A DNA stretch of 64,000 nt from Sequoia sempervirens (GCA_007258455.2 VDFB02252616.1:125949107-126013106); one strand, 5' to 3'; shown: positions 23,261-36,291, counted from the first letter of the stretch. Notes: generated by a model from the letters alone, not told the origin. Made by a program: numbers and translations.

Positions 23261-25120
23261 TTATGATGTGATTCCTTTGTTGTATTTTGAGTTGATGATG
23301 TATATTCTGATTACAACCATTTTTTGATATATCTCTCTTCATTTTAGGCATCATTGTATACTTGACATTATTATTTTTGAGATCTATATGATATGCAATG
23401 CATTTTATCAATTGGATGTACTTATTTTCTATGTTCTATATGCCATGTGATAATCTTTATATTATGATGTTATGGATGTAGTTTATAATCATAATGATAT
23501 GCTATGATATATGATCTATTTATGATGTGTATAATTTTGATGTATGGATGTATGATGTATGTATTGATGATGCATATTGTATTGAATCCATGATGTATAT
23601 GCATGATGATGTGTAATTTTATATGATAATGTACCTATATAAATGGATGTGGATGTAATGATTCAAATTATTTATGATATGTGATGTAAATGGGATGTGT
23701 GTGTTTTATTCTTGTGTAAATCAAATATATGATGTAATAAATGGATGAAAATGATGCATGATATGTTGAATGGACTATGATAAGTGATATGAAAGATATG
23801 ATATGATCAATGAAAATTATTTGGACTATGATATGATAGAATAAATTATTTCCATATGTATGCAATGAAAATGGTGATGCAACTACATGATAATTATGAT
23901 GTTTTTTGGTAATATCAAGTATACTCAATCCATTATGAGAATAAGATATCATCATTTTGGAATTGGTTACCAGCTTTTGTAACAAACACTCTGAAGATAT
24001 AAAACTATCATGAATGCAATCTATTTTACCATGCAAATCTATATGCAAACATTGGCATCTTAACAGTCCATTTATTTTGCTTTGTATCATCATAGAGCTT
24101 TAAAATGTTGAAAGTGAGTACAAGCATCAATGTTATAATATAAACCATGATGACCCGATTAAAACATCCATGATTTTCGATATTTCAAGTGAACACAAGC
24201 ATCTAGGAATAATTAAACTGAGATGACCTGAGCATTTCTTGCCAAAATAGACAAGAATCAGTCACTTTTCTATGTGAATTGGAATGTCATCCATGATACT
24301 TTTTAGAGCACTTCTCATGACAATTCACATAGCAATTATGATTAATTCATAGACAATAGATAAATAAAATACCATTCTCCTTCCTAGCCTATCTAGTTCA
24401 ATACATCATTGAGTTGCTCCAAAGAAATGATAACAAAGATCAAAGTACAACATATCCAACCTTTGTTTAAAGTATTTCAACTATTATCCAAATTCGATCA
24501 TCCATTTTGATTTTATGATGTTTTTTGATTTTTGATATTTTTGACCAAAAAACTAACCTAAAGACCTATCCTAGGGGCCTCGAGGGATGATCAATGATTA
24601 GCCTTGCATATGTTGTACATGCAGAGACCATGTAGTTTGACTAACACAGACTCATGTTTTTGACTTTTTGATATTGAATTTTTAACCTTTTTTTTTCCAT
24701 TGTGACTATGGATGTCTGATGGTGATTAATGTTTCATATTGGGTTCTATTTCGATCATTTTTTTTGTTTCGTTTGTCTTCTTATTATTTTTCTATTTGGT
24801 TAAGCTTAATGTTTATTTCCCCCAATGAGGTCTTGATGTTGCCCCCAAGCTAGGGTGAGACATGACCACTCACAATGATGGTGAAAATAATGACCATGAC
24901 ATGCATCCAATAGATGGAAAAACTATTTAAATCACAAATAGCGCCTATTTCTAGGTTTTCACTACATATTTTTATTGCACTTTTTTAGTCTTTTTGATTT
25001 TTTTGTATTTTCTATTTTTTGAATTTTTTTTTGTTTTGTATTTTTCTGTCACCAAGATGCTTGTTTGCCAGGTTTTCATCTAGGTAACCATTTTTTAGAA
25101 ACTAATTCATGCACTAGGTG
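23261..25120. other. AT-rich spacer between PMD1 and integrase
   Basis: 23,450-23,790 is a degenerate run of GATGTATGATG-type words. The rest is T-rich without coding resemblance. This is where transcripts from both sides of element C would converge and end. Confidence 0.6.
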
Positions 25121-25122
25121 AC

Positions 25123-26275
25123 TCAGGTGTAGAAATTTTTGAGATGGATACTATTGATAGGTACATCGAACATATCCCCTTCAAGTTTAGACAATTGATA
25201 TGCTCCAGATCCATAAACTAATATGATGACAAAGGGACCTAACCAATTAGGTTTAAACTTCCCTTTCTTCTCTCTGTCTTGTTGATTTCTAGGGTTTTCT
25301 TTTAGGACCAAGTCTCCAACCTAAAAGACTCTAGGTTTTACCCTATGATTGTAGCTTCTAGACATTCTCTGTTGGTATGCCTTCAAATGATTAACAACTT
25401 GTTGATGATGTTCATCTAGCAATTCCAGTTCCTATAGTCTAGAGACTCTATAATCCTCATTTGTAATGATACCCTTCAGTGAGACACATAGTGATGGTAT
25501 TTCCAACTCCATAGGTAGGATGGCATTTGATCCATATACCAAAGCATATGGTGTAGCTCCTATGGGTGTTATGATGATGGTTCTGTAGGCCCACAATGTA
25601 GGATTTAGCTGAACATGCCAATCACATCCAGCATCGTTAACCATTTTCTTTAGAATTTTTAGAATTGCCTTGTTTGAGGCCTCTGCTTGGTCATTTCCCT
25701 GAGATAATATAGTGTTGAGAAACGATGTTGGATATGAAATCCTTCCCATAACTCATGTACATCCTGGTTCTTAAAAGGCCTACCATTATCTGTTACAATG
25801 GACTGAGGTATGCCATATCTACAGATGAGGTAGTTCAGTATGAACTACGAGATTTTCTTTCCAGGGATTGTTGTTAAAGGAATCATTTCTATCCATTTTG
25901 TAAATTACTTTGTTGTTGTGATTATGAGCTTGTATCCATTGGATGAAGATGGATTTATCTTTCCTACCAGGTCTAGTCCCAACTGACAAAAGGGCCATGT
26001 TGATGTAAATGGTTACAATTCTTGTGTTGGTGAATGGATTAAGTTACCATGAATTTGGAGTTTCTAACACTTTTTAACAAATTGATAAGACTCCTCCATA
26101 TTTAGTTGGTAATAGCCCAAATGGAGGAGTTTATTAGCTAGGGTTAGTCCACTTGAGTGAGTTCCACAAATACCTTCATGAACCTCATATAAGGTTGTTT
26201 TAGATTTGTGATGTTCTAGACACCGAAGAAGAGTACCATCTAGACCTCGATGGTAAAGTATTTCGGCTATCAATG
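25123..26275 (-). pseudogene. Integrase of element C
   Basis: Read on minus from 26,275: the zinc-binding HHCC region with HEGICGTH...GLTLANKLLHLGYY and FVKKC (26,064-26,273), then the DDE core in shifted frames with IVTDNGRPFKNQDVH (second catalytic D, about 25,780), then QAEASNKAILKILKK (catalytic E) and LWAYRT...GATPYALVYGSNAILP (25,432-25,749), and last the C-terminal GKFKPNWLGPFVI...LKNFY (25,123-25,311). This is the full gypsy integrase domain order, so it once inserted cDNA into DNA. At least three frameshifts or stops separate the pieces. No chromodomain is seen after the C-terminal fold, which fits the Tat group. Confidence 0.9.
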
Positions 26276-26384
26276 TATGTCGAGTGGATTGGTGGGAGGA
26301 AGGATATTATCCTTGAGGTAAGCATATATATCTTAATAGAGTAAGGTTTTAACATTGGATATTTGGCATATGGTTTGTGATTCA

Positions 26385-27020
26385 TGATTGTTGTAGGCCG
26401 GGTTAGATACTTGTTCTACCATAAAATCATAACGACCTTGATTTTTTGGTAATTGCAAGAGAGAAGCAATTGTTTCCATAGCATCTGCAACTTTGTTCTT
26501 TTCCCTTGGTATCTATTTGAACTTGATCTCCACAAATTACTTGTTAAGATCATCTATCTTTTGCTTATTGGCATAATTTTTTCATCCTTTGTCTGATACT
26601 CGTCATTTACCTAGTAGATGACAGGTTGAGTCCCCATACACTTTTATTTTTGTGATGTTCCATTCAATAGCCACTTTGATGCTGATAATAAATGCCTCAT
26701 ACTTAGCTACATTATTGGTACATGGAAACATTAGTCTATAGGATCTTGGAATGGTGTGTCCTTGAGGTGTAACAAAAATAATTCATGCCCCAAACCCTCT
26801 TTGTGTGTATGACCCATCAAAATAAAGCCTCCATTATTGTGTGGTAATATTGAGAATGCCTACATCAAGAAATTCAATGTTCATTGGATGATTATCTTGT
26901 AACAGAGCTTTAGCTAATTGATCAACTATCACCTATCCTTTGATGGCCCTTAGGTCTACATACTGGATGTTGAACACACTTAAGATCATAATCCAATTTT
27001 CTAGTCTCCCTATTAGAGAA
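26385..27020 (-). pseudogene. Second (archaeal-type) RNase H of element C
   Basis: Minus-strand frame with LYFDGSYTQRGFGA (first catalytic D), PQGHTIPRSYRLMF, CTNNVAKYEAFIISIKVA (catalytic E), IKVYGDS (second D) and IPREKNKVADAME (C-terminal helix). This is the RVT_3-type RNase H found downstream of the normal RNase H in the Tat lineage. In place between RT-RNase H and integrase it is diagnostic for classification. Stops (TAG) interrupt it. Confidence 0.88.
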
Positions 27021-27039
27021 ACTTTGTTGAGTAGATATT

Positions 27040-28230
27040 TTAATGGATCTATTTTTGTGATGAGTCTGACTATATTAGTCAACATGTAGTGCCACATCTA
27101 CTGGGTTGCAAATACCACTACCAAACAAGATTTTTCTCTGAATGTGTAATTTATTTCATAGTTGTTGTGAGCCTTGTTGATATAGTAAATAACTTGTTCT
27201 TTTCCCTCAGAATCTTCTTGTGCTAATAGAGATCCTAAAGAAATGTCAGTTTTTGTGATATATAGTAACAATTTCCTCTCTAATGTAGGTGGCATGAGTA
27301 TGGGAGGCGACATCAAATATTGTTTTATCTAGTTAAAATGTGTTTCACAGTCATGATCCCATTTGAATGAGACATTCTTATGAAGTAGATGATTGAATGG
27401 ATGGATTTTGTCAACCAATTGGGAGATAAATCTCCTAATGGATTGTAGCTTGCCTTGTAGATACCGTAATTGAATGATATTTTTAAGTGGTGACATTTCC
27501 ATTATTGCTTTGACCTTAGCTAGATCCACTTTGATACATTTTTCATAAACTATGTATCCAAGGAGCTTTGTTGATGTTACCCCAAACACACATTTCTTAG
27601 GGTTTAATCTGGCATTAAACTTTTCCAGTCTAAAAAATATTTTTTCGAGGATCTCCAGATGTCCTTCTCTAGTGTATGATTTTGAAAAGATTTCATCCAC
27701 ACAATCTTCCATGAAAGTATGCATCATGCCATAAAAATAGTGGTCATTTCCTGTTGATATGTTGCACCTACATTTTTCAACCCAAAAGGCATGGCATTCC
27801 AACAAAATGTACCCCAAGGACAAGTGAATGTTATATTTTCTTGATCTTCAGGTGCTATCTTGATTTGGTTGTACCCTGAGAAGCCATCCATTAATGACAA
27901 TATGGCATGTCCCACTATTAAATTGACAATGATGTCAATACTTGGTAAAGGAAAATCATCCTTTGGGCATGCCTTATTTAGATATCTAAAATCTGTGCAT
28001 ATTTTGATGCTATTATCTAGTTCAGATATAGGCACAATTTTTGAAATCCGCTCTACATAATAGATAGACCTAATAAATCCTACATCCAACAACTTCTTTA
28101 GCTCAGCTTTTACCATCAAGGTGATGTGGAGATGCATTTTTCTCATTTTTTTCTTTACTGGCTTGATTCTGGATGGTAAAGATAGATGATGCATCAGGAG
28201 ATCTAGATCTAATCCTAGCATATCAGAATA
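27040..28230 (-). pseudogene. Reverse transcriptase and first RNase H of element C
   Basis: From 28,221 leftward on minus: KAELKKLLDVGFIR, FRYLNKACPKDDFPLP, LSLMDGFSGYNQI (first catalytic D), TFCWNAMPFGLKN, then after a frameshift FMEDCVDEIF where YVDD is expected, RLNPKKCVFGV, LLGYIV and the thumb (27,329-27,823). The first RNase H follows (27,098-27,316) with KTDISLGSLLAQEDSEG and INKAHNNYEINYTFREKSC. The fold order is that of gypsy pol. Replacement of YVDD by CVDE removes an essential aspartate, so this RT is dead even apart from its frameshifts. Confidence 0.92.
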
Positions 28231-29350
28231 AGACCAAGAAAAATTGATATGTCGCTCTTCAAAGAATTTGGTGAATTCGAGCTTCTCCTATTTTATCATA
28301 ATACTACTAGATGTAGAATCTTTTTTTCTATTGTTCCAAGATTTATGGACTGTGTAGGCTCCACTAGTACTGATAATCTTTCTTGGTAATTCTCTAGAAG
28401 GGCGCATTTAATCTCCCATTTTTTAGTGCTTCTGAAAGGTTTTCACTATTAGATACATTCTTTTTTTTTTCAAAATCTAATGTTGCCTTAGAAAGGTTTT
28501 CACCATTAGATCCTTTTTTCCTATTGTCATTTTTGCAACTGGAATATTTGGCACCCTCGTGATTTGAAGTGTCATTATAAATGTTATGGGTAGAACTTGT
28601 ATCAGGTTCATCACTGCAAAGAAAATTTACAATGGCCTTATCATTTGAAAACACTGGTATATTAATAGGTTTGGTTGGTTCCCATTCAATAAGTTCGGGA
28701 TGTATTAGGGGTAATAAGTCATCAGATTGAGTAAGGTCGATGACTGTAAGTGTTCTAATAGCCATGTGGTCAAATTTGTTAGTGGGAATGTCGATGTCTA
28801 TGATATTACTTACCTTGGAGTCATCTATCTCACTCGATGTTTGTTCATCCTCACTTGAGTCATTGATATTTGTTGATCCCAATACAAGTGGTCTAGTTTC
28901 TAAACTTTGTCCCTCCTCTCATTTGGGTGTATACACTTGGATGACATCAATTTTTTTGTCAGTGTATGATGTAGATAAATGATCCAATTCATACTAATTG
29001 TAATCTATTTTAGAACCGTCCCTCATTTGACGAATCCTTTCTACCACTTTCTAAGTTACTTCTTTTGATTCCCCTATATAGCCTAATCCTATTTTTTCTT
29101 TAGGCTATATTGTTAGAGGTTGAATAGGTTCTATAATTCCATCTTTTCTCTTTCCAATTGGTCCTTTCTCTTCATAGCCCATTTTATCTAAGATAGCCTT
29201 TCCTTTTCCATATTGATATGTCCTTATGCTGATATTTGTTGATGTTGAAGCTTCTTCGTCTTTGTAGAGCCAATTTAGAATGGCCTTGTCTTTTGATTCA
29301 TCTTCTAGAGTTCCTACTTTTACAAACCTTTCATCCAGAACCATGATGGT
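28231..29350 (-). pseudogene. Element C: linker and G-patch between protease and RT
   Basis: 28,394-28,882 is an acidic, low-complexity linker (DSSEDEQTSSEIDDSK). 29,105-29,344 holds a G-patch-like block with GKAILDKMGYEEKGPIGK and, after a stop, KIGLGYIG. A G-patch at this place is known in several plant gypsy and other retroelements and in some retroviruses, where it binds RNA. Element D has the same block at about 49,226-49,330. Confidence 0.75.
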
Positions 29351-29558
29351 TTGTGGTGATCATCGTGTGTTTGTTGTGGGTTGTTCTTATGATTTTGGAG
29401 ATGGGAGCAATTGTGAAAGACACAAAGATTTCTCAATGGAATATTCTCCCAAGCCTTTGTCCTTTTAATTGGATCTTGTCCATAAATTGTTGTGATAGAG
29501 TATTCAAGGGACCTTTTTTATTTGATAAAGTTGAGTCAACAATAGTTTTTTCCTTTTC

Positions 29559-30200
29559 CTAGTCCTTTTTCTCGACCCATTTGGATATAAAATTGTTTCT
29601 TTTCACCATTGGATGAAGTATATGTGCTAGCTTATCTATTGTGGGGTACCAGAGTGTCTTGATTTTCCTTAAGCATGTTACAAGTCTGGGGATTATTGTT
29701 GTCAATTGAAATTGTAACCTCTTGTCCATTGATAAGAAATTGAAAGCATTGATGATATGTTGAAGGTACTGCTTGCATTTCATGGATCCATGGACATCCC
29801 AGGAATATGTTATATGTTAGCTCCTTGTCTAACACTTGGAAAACAATGTTTTTGATAATTGGTCCCACTTGAATTGGTAGTACAATCATTCCCTTGGAAG
29901 ACCTTTCCTCTTCATCATATGCTTTTATTATTATCTTTCTTCTAGCATCAATGGCATTATTAGAATATCTTAGTGCACGAATAAGTTTTAAAGTACAAAT
30001 ATTTCATCTAGCTTTGCCATCTATTAAGACACACTTGACATGGTGTTTATAGATTAGAACCTCTATATGCAAGGTTGCATTGTTTGGATGATTAGTGACA
30101 CATCATCTTGTTTGGAGAATGATAGATAATGAGTTGTGGTCAGGTGTCCCACCATAGCTTGAAATTGAAAGACATACAAATTATTGGGTATTGTACTAGC
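29559..30200 (-). pseudogene. Retropepsin-like protease of element C
   Basis: The minus frame has IDGKAR at the place of the aspartic-protease D-S/T-G loop (about 30,030; the motif is damaged). It then has IVLPIQVGPIIKNIVFQVLD and IFLGCPWIHEMQAVPSTYHQ (29,632-29,889), the usual flap and C-terminal part of this protease family. It would cut the gag-pol precursor. The damaged active loop and frame breaks make it inactive. Confidence 0.78.
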
Positions 30201-30209
30201 CACTAGAGC

Positions 30210-32048
30210 CTATTCCAGAACCTCCTTATGTGATGGTGATATTTTAAGAAGTTCCAATGTGAATATCTGTGGGGGTATCTTTTGTAGTTGATCCAAAATT
30301 TTGTATTGATTTGAAGGGGGAATAGTGTTTTTAGATGAAACTCCTTTTAGTATCACTTTGGACTGCCCCCTTGTTGTTACATGGACTGGTTGATTGTCTT
30401 GTGTTTCCCTATTTTTTATGACATTTATTTGGTTGTCGGATGTGTTTATGTTTGGTATCACGTTCAGGGATTTCATGCCATTGATGCTTATGTTATCTAT
30501 TTTATTATCAATGAAATTATTTTTCTCAACCTTAGAAATGCAAAAAACGGTGGTGCCATAGATATAGTCTACACTTTTTCCTTTACTATTTGAAGAAAAT
30601 TCTCTTTTTTCATAGTTGGGTAAATGATTTGAAAATGCATTGTGATTGTTGTTTGTTTGATGTCCTTCAACAAACACCTTCTTTGATTCAATCAAGTCTT
30701 GTATCAAATGTTTTAATTGCATACAATCATTTATTTTATGCCCTTTATTTTTATGAAAGTTGCAATAGTCAGCATCGTTCCACCAAGATGGTTTCACTTT
30801 CAGCTCCCAAATTCTTACTTTTGGTAGAGTAATAAGTCTATTTGCAATAATCTCTCTCATTGTAGCTTCCAAAGTTTGTCCTAATGGTGTAAATCTTCAT
30901 TGATTGCATTGTCTTTGATATGATGGTGGCTGAGATTCTTTATTGCTTTGAGTGGTACCTTAATTGTTGTTCTATTTTTCATTTTGATTTGTTTTCACAG
31001 TTGTTGCCATAAAATTGAATATTGGTTTTGTATTTTGTGTGTTATTTGTAGAATCATTGTTTCCAGTATTTCTTTTTTTCTGCCAAAATTTAGGCTTGTC
31101 ATTGTTTCCATAGTGATTTAAGGAATTTGCGTTGTTTTATGTATCATTGTAATTTTTAATCACTCCTCTTTTGACTAAGGATTCTTCGATTTTAATCCCA
31201 TTCTCAATCACCTTTTCAAATGTTATTGGACATTGTAGTTCCAGTCTATAACTCATGTCATCATTTAAGTTGTCGATAAATAATTCAATCTTTTCCTCTT
31301 CAGGTATAGATCAAGGTTATCTTCTGAACAAATTTTTCCAACGTTGTAAGAATGATAGGAATGTCTCTCCCTTCTTTTGTTTCATGTTGTATAGATCTTC
31401 TATGGTTATGTCATGTTGAATGTTGAAGAACTGTGTGATAAATCTATTGACCAATTCTTCAAAGGATTGAATCCTCGGTTGTAATTTGGAGAACCATTCC
31501 ATACAGTGTGCTCGTAAACTTCTAGGAAACAAACTCATTAGGTAAGTATCCTCTTGTGCAAACTCTAGACTCATTTTTTTGAATTCCCTCACATGGTCAA
31601 TCAGATATCTTTTGCCATTGTACTTGTCATATTTGGGAAATTCACAATGTCTTGCAAATGGTATCATGTCTACACTCAGATGAAATAGGTAAGGACAAAT
31701 GTCTTGTAATGAGTACCTCTTCATGGTTCCCTTTTGCATATCTTGAATTTGTTGTTGCAAGTTTTTCATTTGACATGTTAAGGAAACCACTTGATCTGTG
31801 TTTTGTATGTTGTGTGGTTTGGTTTTAGTTATTTTAGGTGTTTCGTTCAGTCGATTGATGTTGAATTCTTTTGGAAGTTTGGCACCTAGCTCAACTAGCA
31901 TCAAAAGATATTTTTCCATATCCTATTCTAAAACCTTTTCCATGAATTTGTGGAAATTTGGATCCTATTGTGTTGTGTTGACATCTTCTTGGGTTATTTC
32001 ATTTGGATCATTTTGTTGGAATTTGTGAAAAGGGTTTTCTTCAGACAT
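30210..32048 (-). pseudogene. Gag of element C
   Basis: The ATG at 32,046-32,048 starts MSEENPFHKFQQNDPNEITQ. The gag capsid domain lies at 31,919-31,317 with ARHCEFPKYDKYNGKR, FKKMSLEFAQEDTYLMSLF, LRAHCMEWFSKLQP and FEELVNRFITQFF. A Q/N-rich linker follows (31,300-30,900). Near 30,770 the zinc-knuckle-like CNFHKNKGHKINDCMQLKHL keeps its C-H-H-C pattern, and the protein runs on to ISPSHKEVLE before the protease. This is the usual order for Tat gag. Stops, several at CAG or CAA positions, interrupt it near the start and in the linker. Confidence 0.9.
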
Positions 32049-32490
32049 GACGTTTAGTGTTTCAATTTATTTTTCTCTTAGTTTTTGTCTTTGTAACCTT
32101 GTCAAAATTGGCATACAAGTATTTGTTGTTTTCACTAAACTTTGATCTTCTGTGTTTGGATTAGTGTCAATTGGATTTTAACAAAGTCAAATAGAATGAT
32201 ATATTCTATTGATGAGACTAAGTTAAAAATGTAATTATTGTGTTTTGTTTTGTGATGGTAGGATGTCAAAATCCTAATGAGGAAACTTAACTCAATAATC
32301 AAGATTTTTGTTTTGATAATTAGACACCTTGTAGTTTGCAAGATCTGGGTTTAAGTTGAAAATAGTTTTGACTTTTGTTTTAGGTTTTAGATGTTTTCTA
32401 GACTGTAAAAATGTTTGTCCGATAAAAAATTGAGTTTTTGATGCTAACAAATCTGACAGATGTGTCTAGAAGCTCTATTTTTTTATTTTG

Positions 32491-32766
32491 TGGAAGTGCT
32501 AATACAAAGGGCAGAAGCACTAAAACAGATTGTGGAAGTGCTAAAAGTTATGGTAAAAGCATTGTGAAATAGGGTAGAAGCGCTAAAATAGACTATAGAT
32601 GCGCCAAAAGACTAGTAAATTTTGACACTGGTAATTTTGGTTATAGTTAGTAGATGCACTACAAAATTTGTTAGAAGCACTAAAAAAGACTATAGAAGTG
32701 CTATTTCAACTATGGATGTGCTAAAAGATAGTGCAGAAGTGCTAAAATAGAGTGTGTAAGCACTAC
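32491..32766 (-). repeat. Motif array in the gag-side leader of element C (cluster 1)
   Basis: About 12 degenerate copies of AGAAGCGCTAAAA as written on plus (TTTTAGCGCTTCT in the minus-strand transcript), spaced about 20-30 bp apart. Same motif as 20,568-20,897. Confidence 0.85.
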
Positions 32767-34317
32767 TTTGGGATTCGATAGTGTTGTCTAATTTTCCTTT
32801 CCGTGAAGAAACTGACTTTTTTTGTGTGATTTTTAGGATTTTTTGGTATTTTGATAGGATATCTCTATTGGTAATTCTCTAATTTCGGATGACAAGCCTA
32901 ATGTTTCCAAGTTTTATTTACTATAAGAATTGATCGGGCCTGTTGGAATAATCTATTACTGGTTGTGGGATGGAAGACTGATGAATAGGTTGACTATGAT
33001 TATGTTTCTATGAAAGAGCTCTTTTTTAGAAATAAGCTTGTGAATACAAAGGCTCCAAAGCATAATAATTAGTATATCCCCTAGAAAAATCGTGAAACCT
33101 ATAGATGAAAGTTTTATGTTGAAGCAAGACTTTCCTACTTTGATATAAAAATCGTCTTCTTTCCAAAAATTTCTTGTAACTAAGTTGTTTATTTGGTTTC
33201 TTGACTCTTGTTCTGAGGGATTTCTTGACAAACATTATGGATTTCCAATCCCTAATCATAAATTTCATTGTTTTATTTTGTTTGACTCTTTGTGTTTTTT
33301 TGGATGATCTTTATCTAAATTAATGATTGGAAAACACAAGCAATTGTAGAACAATTGTTTTTAAGACCTAGAATCTAAACAATAAGTGTATGTTCAAGAA
33401 CCATGCATGGTCCTATTTTCATTGGTTTGTTAACAAAAATACACTTTATACAAAATCACTCTTAAGGTCAAAAAGGTCATTGTTATACTTAATAGCCCAC
33501 ATCTTAAAATTGTGTCGACTCACAACCGTGTCACCCCCTAGAGGGCACCCATATTTTTGTCTTTTCCAAGCGCATACTCAAAGTTAGATATTTCGATCCC
33601 TTAAGAAAACGGTCTTTGGAAATTATATGGTGAGTGTCTTGGGGGAAGATTCTTCCCTCCCTTTGCACTATGAGTATTACAATGTCTAGTTACTGACTCA
33701 ATTGGATTCTACACTCTGGTTCATAGATAGGGTTTCCATTTGAAGTGGAAAATGATAAACTCCCTCAGGAGACCTCCCAATCTTTAAAACAATGACTTTT
33801 GGGATGGTTATATTACACACTTCCAGAAAATGTGGGTTTCCCCAAATTCACATTTATTTTATAGTGGGTTGAAAAACCTAGCTTTGGTTGTTCCCACTCA
33901 GGTCGTTCCCGTAGGGTGAGTACTTTTTCCCACTATGGCAGGCCTTCTAAAGTATTTAATAAAGTGTAAATTGCATGAAATAAAATGATGAGTTTGGCAT
34001 TTTGATCACCCAGTTAAGGGGAAAGCATAAGCCTATCACCACACAAGCATAGTAATCAATATTTGGTCCCAAAAAACAATTTACTATTCCATGTGAAGAA
34101 ATTGCTTCACAAAATTCATGATGTTAATTTTAACTGATATAGAAAATGTATGATGACTACCATAGGATTGATATGTTTTAAATTAAATGGCTACCCTAGG
34201 ATTGGCTCTTTTTAGTCCAAATGCATCAAAATAAATTTTTGGTTATGGTCCTATTAGATCCATACAAGAAATTATAGAAATGTTAAAACAGATTGTATAA
34301 GGGCTATTTAAATCATC
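32767..34317. other. Untranslated leader of element C
   Basis: 1.5 kb between the two motif clusters, with no coding resemblance on either strand. Contains a short GC-richer patch around 33,515-33,600. Confidence 0.6.
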
Positions 34318-34549
34318 AGAAGCACTACAAAATTTGGAAGCGTTGTAGAAATTAGCAAAAGCGCTAAAACTTTTGGTGGAAGCACTAAAACAATATTGAA
34401 ACTAGAATAGTCAACTGTCCTGAAAGCTTTTTTGTAGAAGCATTAAAAAAGAATGCAGAAGCACTATTGTTTTCATCGGAAGCATTGAAACAATTAGAAG
34501 CACTAAAATTTTGGTGGAAGCATTGTAGAATCCCTTGGTCGCACTAAAA
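34318..34549 (-). repeat. Motif array in the gag-side leader of element C (cluster 2)
   Basis: About 10 copies of the same degenerate motif (AGAAGCACTAAAA, GAAGCGCTAAAA and similar on plus). It lies about 65 bp from the PBS. Confidence 0.82.
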
Positions 34550-34614
34550 TAAAACATGTGTGTATCCTATATGAACACTTTTCAGAAAAAAATGTTAAAA
34601 TATTGGGTTAGTTT

Positions 34615-34630
34615 CCCATGGTCGGTGCCA
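34615..34630 (-). other. Candidate primer-binding site of element C
   Basis: Minus strand TGGCACCGACCATGGG begins with the required TGG and is separated from the LTR end by TTT. It is not the initiator-Met type. I cannot name the tRNA. Confidence 0.7.
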
Positions 34631-34633
34631 AAA

Positions 34634-35843
34634 TGTAAGTGTGGAATAAATAAATAAGTAAATAACAGCTAAAAACACTTCTTAATGAAACATTATATCA
34701 AGATTCAACAACAATTAACTAATTTAAAGCACATAAAACTTGAAAGCGTCTCATTGTTTCCTATCTCCAAAGATTTATTAAATCACAGAGGACTCTCATA
34801 TTTGGTAAGCATTGTGACTGTTAAAATGCCAATCTAGAGAATGGAATGATGCTAAATGCAATGATCTAATCCTATATGGTGAAAACTAGATGATAAAAGG
34901 AAGCTACTGTAATCTAAATTGACATGAAACCTGATGGATGGAAACTACAATAAAACTAAGATGCGGCCATGATTATGATTCTACTGATGATGTGATTGCT
35001 ATGATGCTAAGATGCTATTACTATGATTTCTTGATTGCTATTCCTGCAAAGTAAGTTTGCATAAAGTTCATATTCAGGATCCATTTTCTATTTTAGAAGG
35101 TTGTATTTATAGATTTACAATAGCAATTTTGTGAAGGGGTAGCACAACAAAGGCTTGGATTCAATCTAGAGGATTGAATGGTGAGAGATGAAGAATCTTG
35201 AGCTGATGAAGGGAATGGTTTCTCCCCATGAAAACATCAAGCCAAATGATAGGAAGAATTAGATGAAGGAAATTGAGAGATTGATTCCAATTTGTCTCCA
35301 AATATTTCTTGTGAATGCTAGTTGAATTGTCTAATTTGGTAGGTGAGTGAATAGAGGAAATTGCCTTTGTTCCTTTATTTGAATAATTTATGATTTATTC
35401 AAATTAGTAAAAAGGAATAAATAATTTAATTATTAAAAAACTATAGAATTTGTTTATTAAATAAATATAGAAGGGATATGATAATTAAACAACAAAAGTA
35501 TTTAACCTTGTTTAATTAATTAAGATTGAATGATGTGATAATTAAATAACACAAACTATTGAAGTTGTATATTTAATTAAAATTGAAGAATAGGCAAATG
35601 AACTATAGATAAATATTTCTATTTATTTATTAAGTAGATGAATTTAATTATGACAATTAAATTAAATAAGTGAAATTTGTTTATTTAATTAAGATGAAAA
35701 TAATAGAATAAAGATTGAAGAATTTAAGATGAACTATAAATAAATATTTCTATTTATTTAATAGTAGATGAAATAAAGTTTAATTAATCAAATAAATCGT
35801 ATTTAATTAATTATATTCTCTAAACCATTTTTAGGTGTATATA
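34634..35843 (-). repeat. Right (5') LTR of element C
   Basis: 1,210 bp with a minus-strand TATA box TATAAATA at 35,104-35,111. The outer end reads TATATA where the left LTR has TATACA, a C-to-T change at the terminal base pair. It carries an extra AT-rich block (about 35,640-35,760) resembling a local duplication, not present in the left LTR. Confidence 0.9.
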
Positions 35844-36291
35844 GATACCATTGAAGATAATTGATAGAATATGATAGTATACAATCAAGAAAATAAGAGA
35901 GCATTCCTCTGTTATGTCAAGCACTTCAAATATATAAATGAAAGTCTACAACCATAATGTATGAATGCAATAACATAGTCATCATGATAATTATATTGAA
36001 CATAGGAAAATAGTAGTAATAATATCTATATCTCGAGCAATATTCATGATTCCAATAGTGAGTAGAGAGATGGTATGCTATGAGCTAGTGATGCCACTAG
36101 CCTATATTTTTGGAGGTCAACAAGATGAACAAATGAAATTAATAGATTATGAAGTGCATAACAACCTGAAATAAAATTAATTAAAAAGTACAAAGCATAC
36201 TTACAAACTGTCTAGAACCTTTGAGTCATTAAACATTATTCAATTACGAAAAACAATTTTTTATTTTAAAATTATAAATAGTCTATATTAC
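35844..36291. other. Right TSD of element C and AT-rich spacer
   Basis: GATAC at 35,844-35,848 is the right TSD. The rest is AT-rich with no gene seen and resembles the spacer left of element C in composition. Confidence 0.6.

Larger units (their letters stand above)
17903..35843 (-). mobile_element. Element C: 17.9-kb Tat-type Ty3/gypsy with antisense PMD gene
   Basis: Left LTR 17,903-19,968 (containing B1) and right LTR 34,634-35,843 share sequence throughout, with a TSD GATAT/GATAC, a PPT next to the left LTR and a PBS next to the right LTR. On minus the order is leader, gag, protease, G-patch, RT, RNase H, second (archaeal-type) RNase H, integrase. Then on plus comes a PMD gene before the 3' LTR. 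Two RNase H domains and an extra gene between integrase and 3' LTR are known features of the Tat lineage. All coding parts are broken. Confidence 0.92.

Noticed and set aside
23668..24093. 141-codon minus-strand frame
   Set aside because: Composition follows the ATGATGTAT-type low-complexity DNA; nothing but H, Y, I and S-rich sequence.
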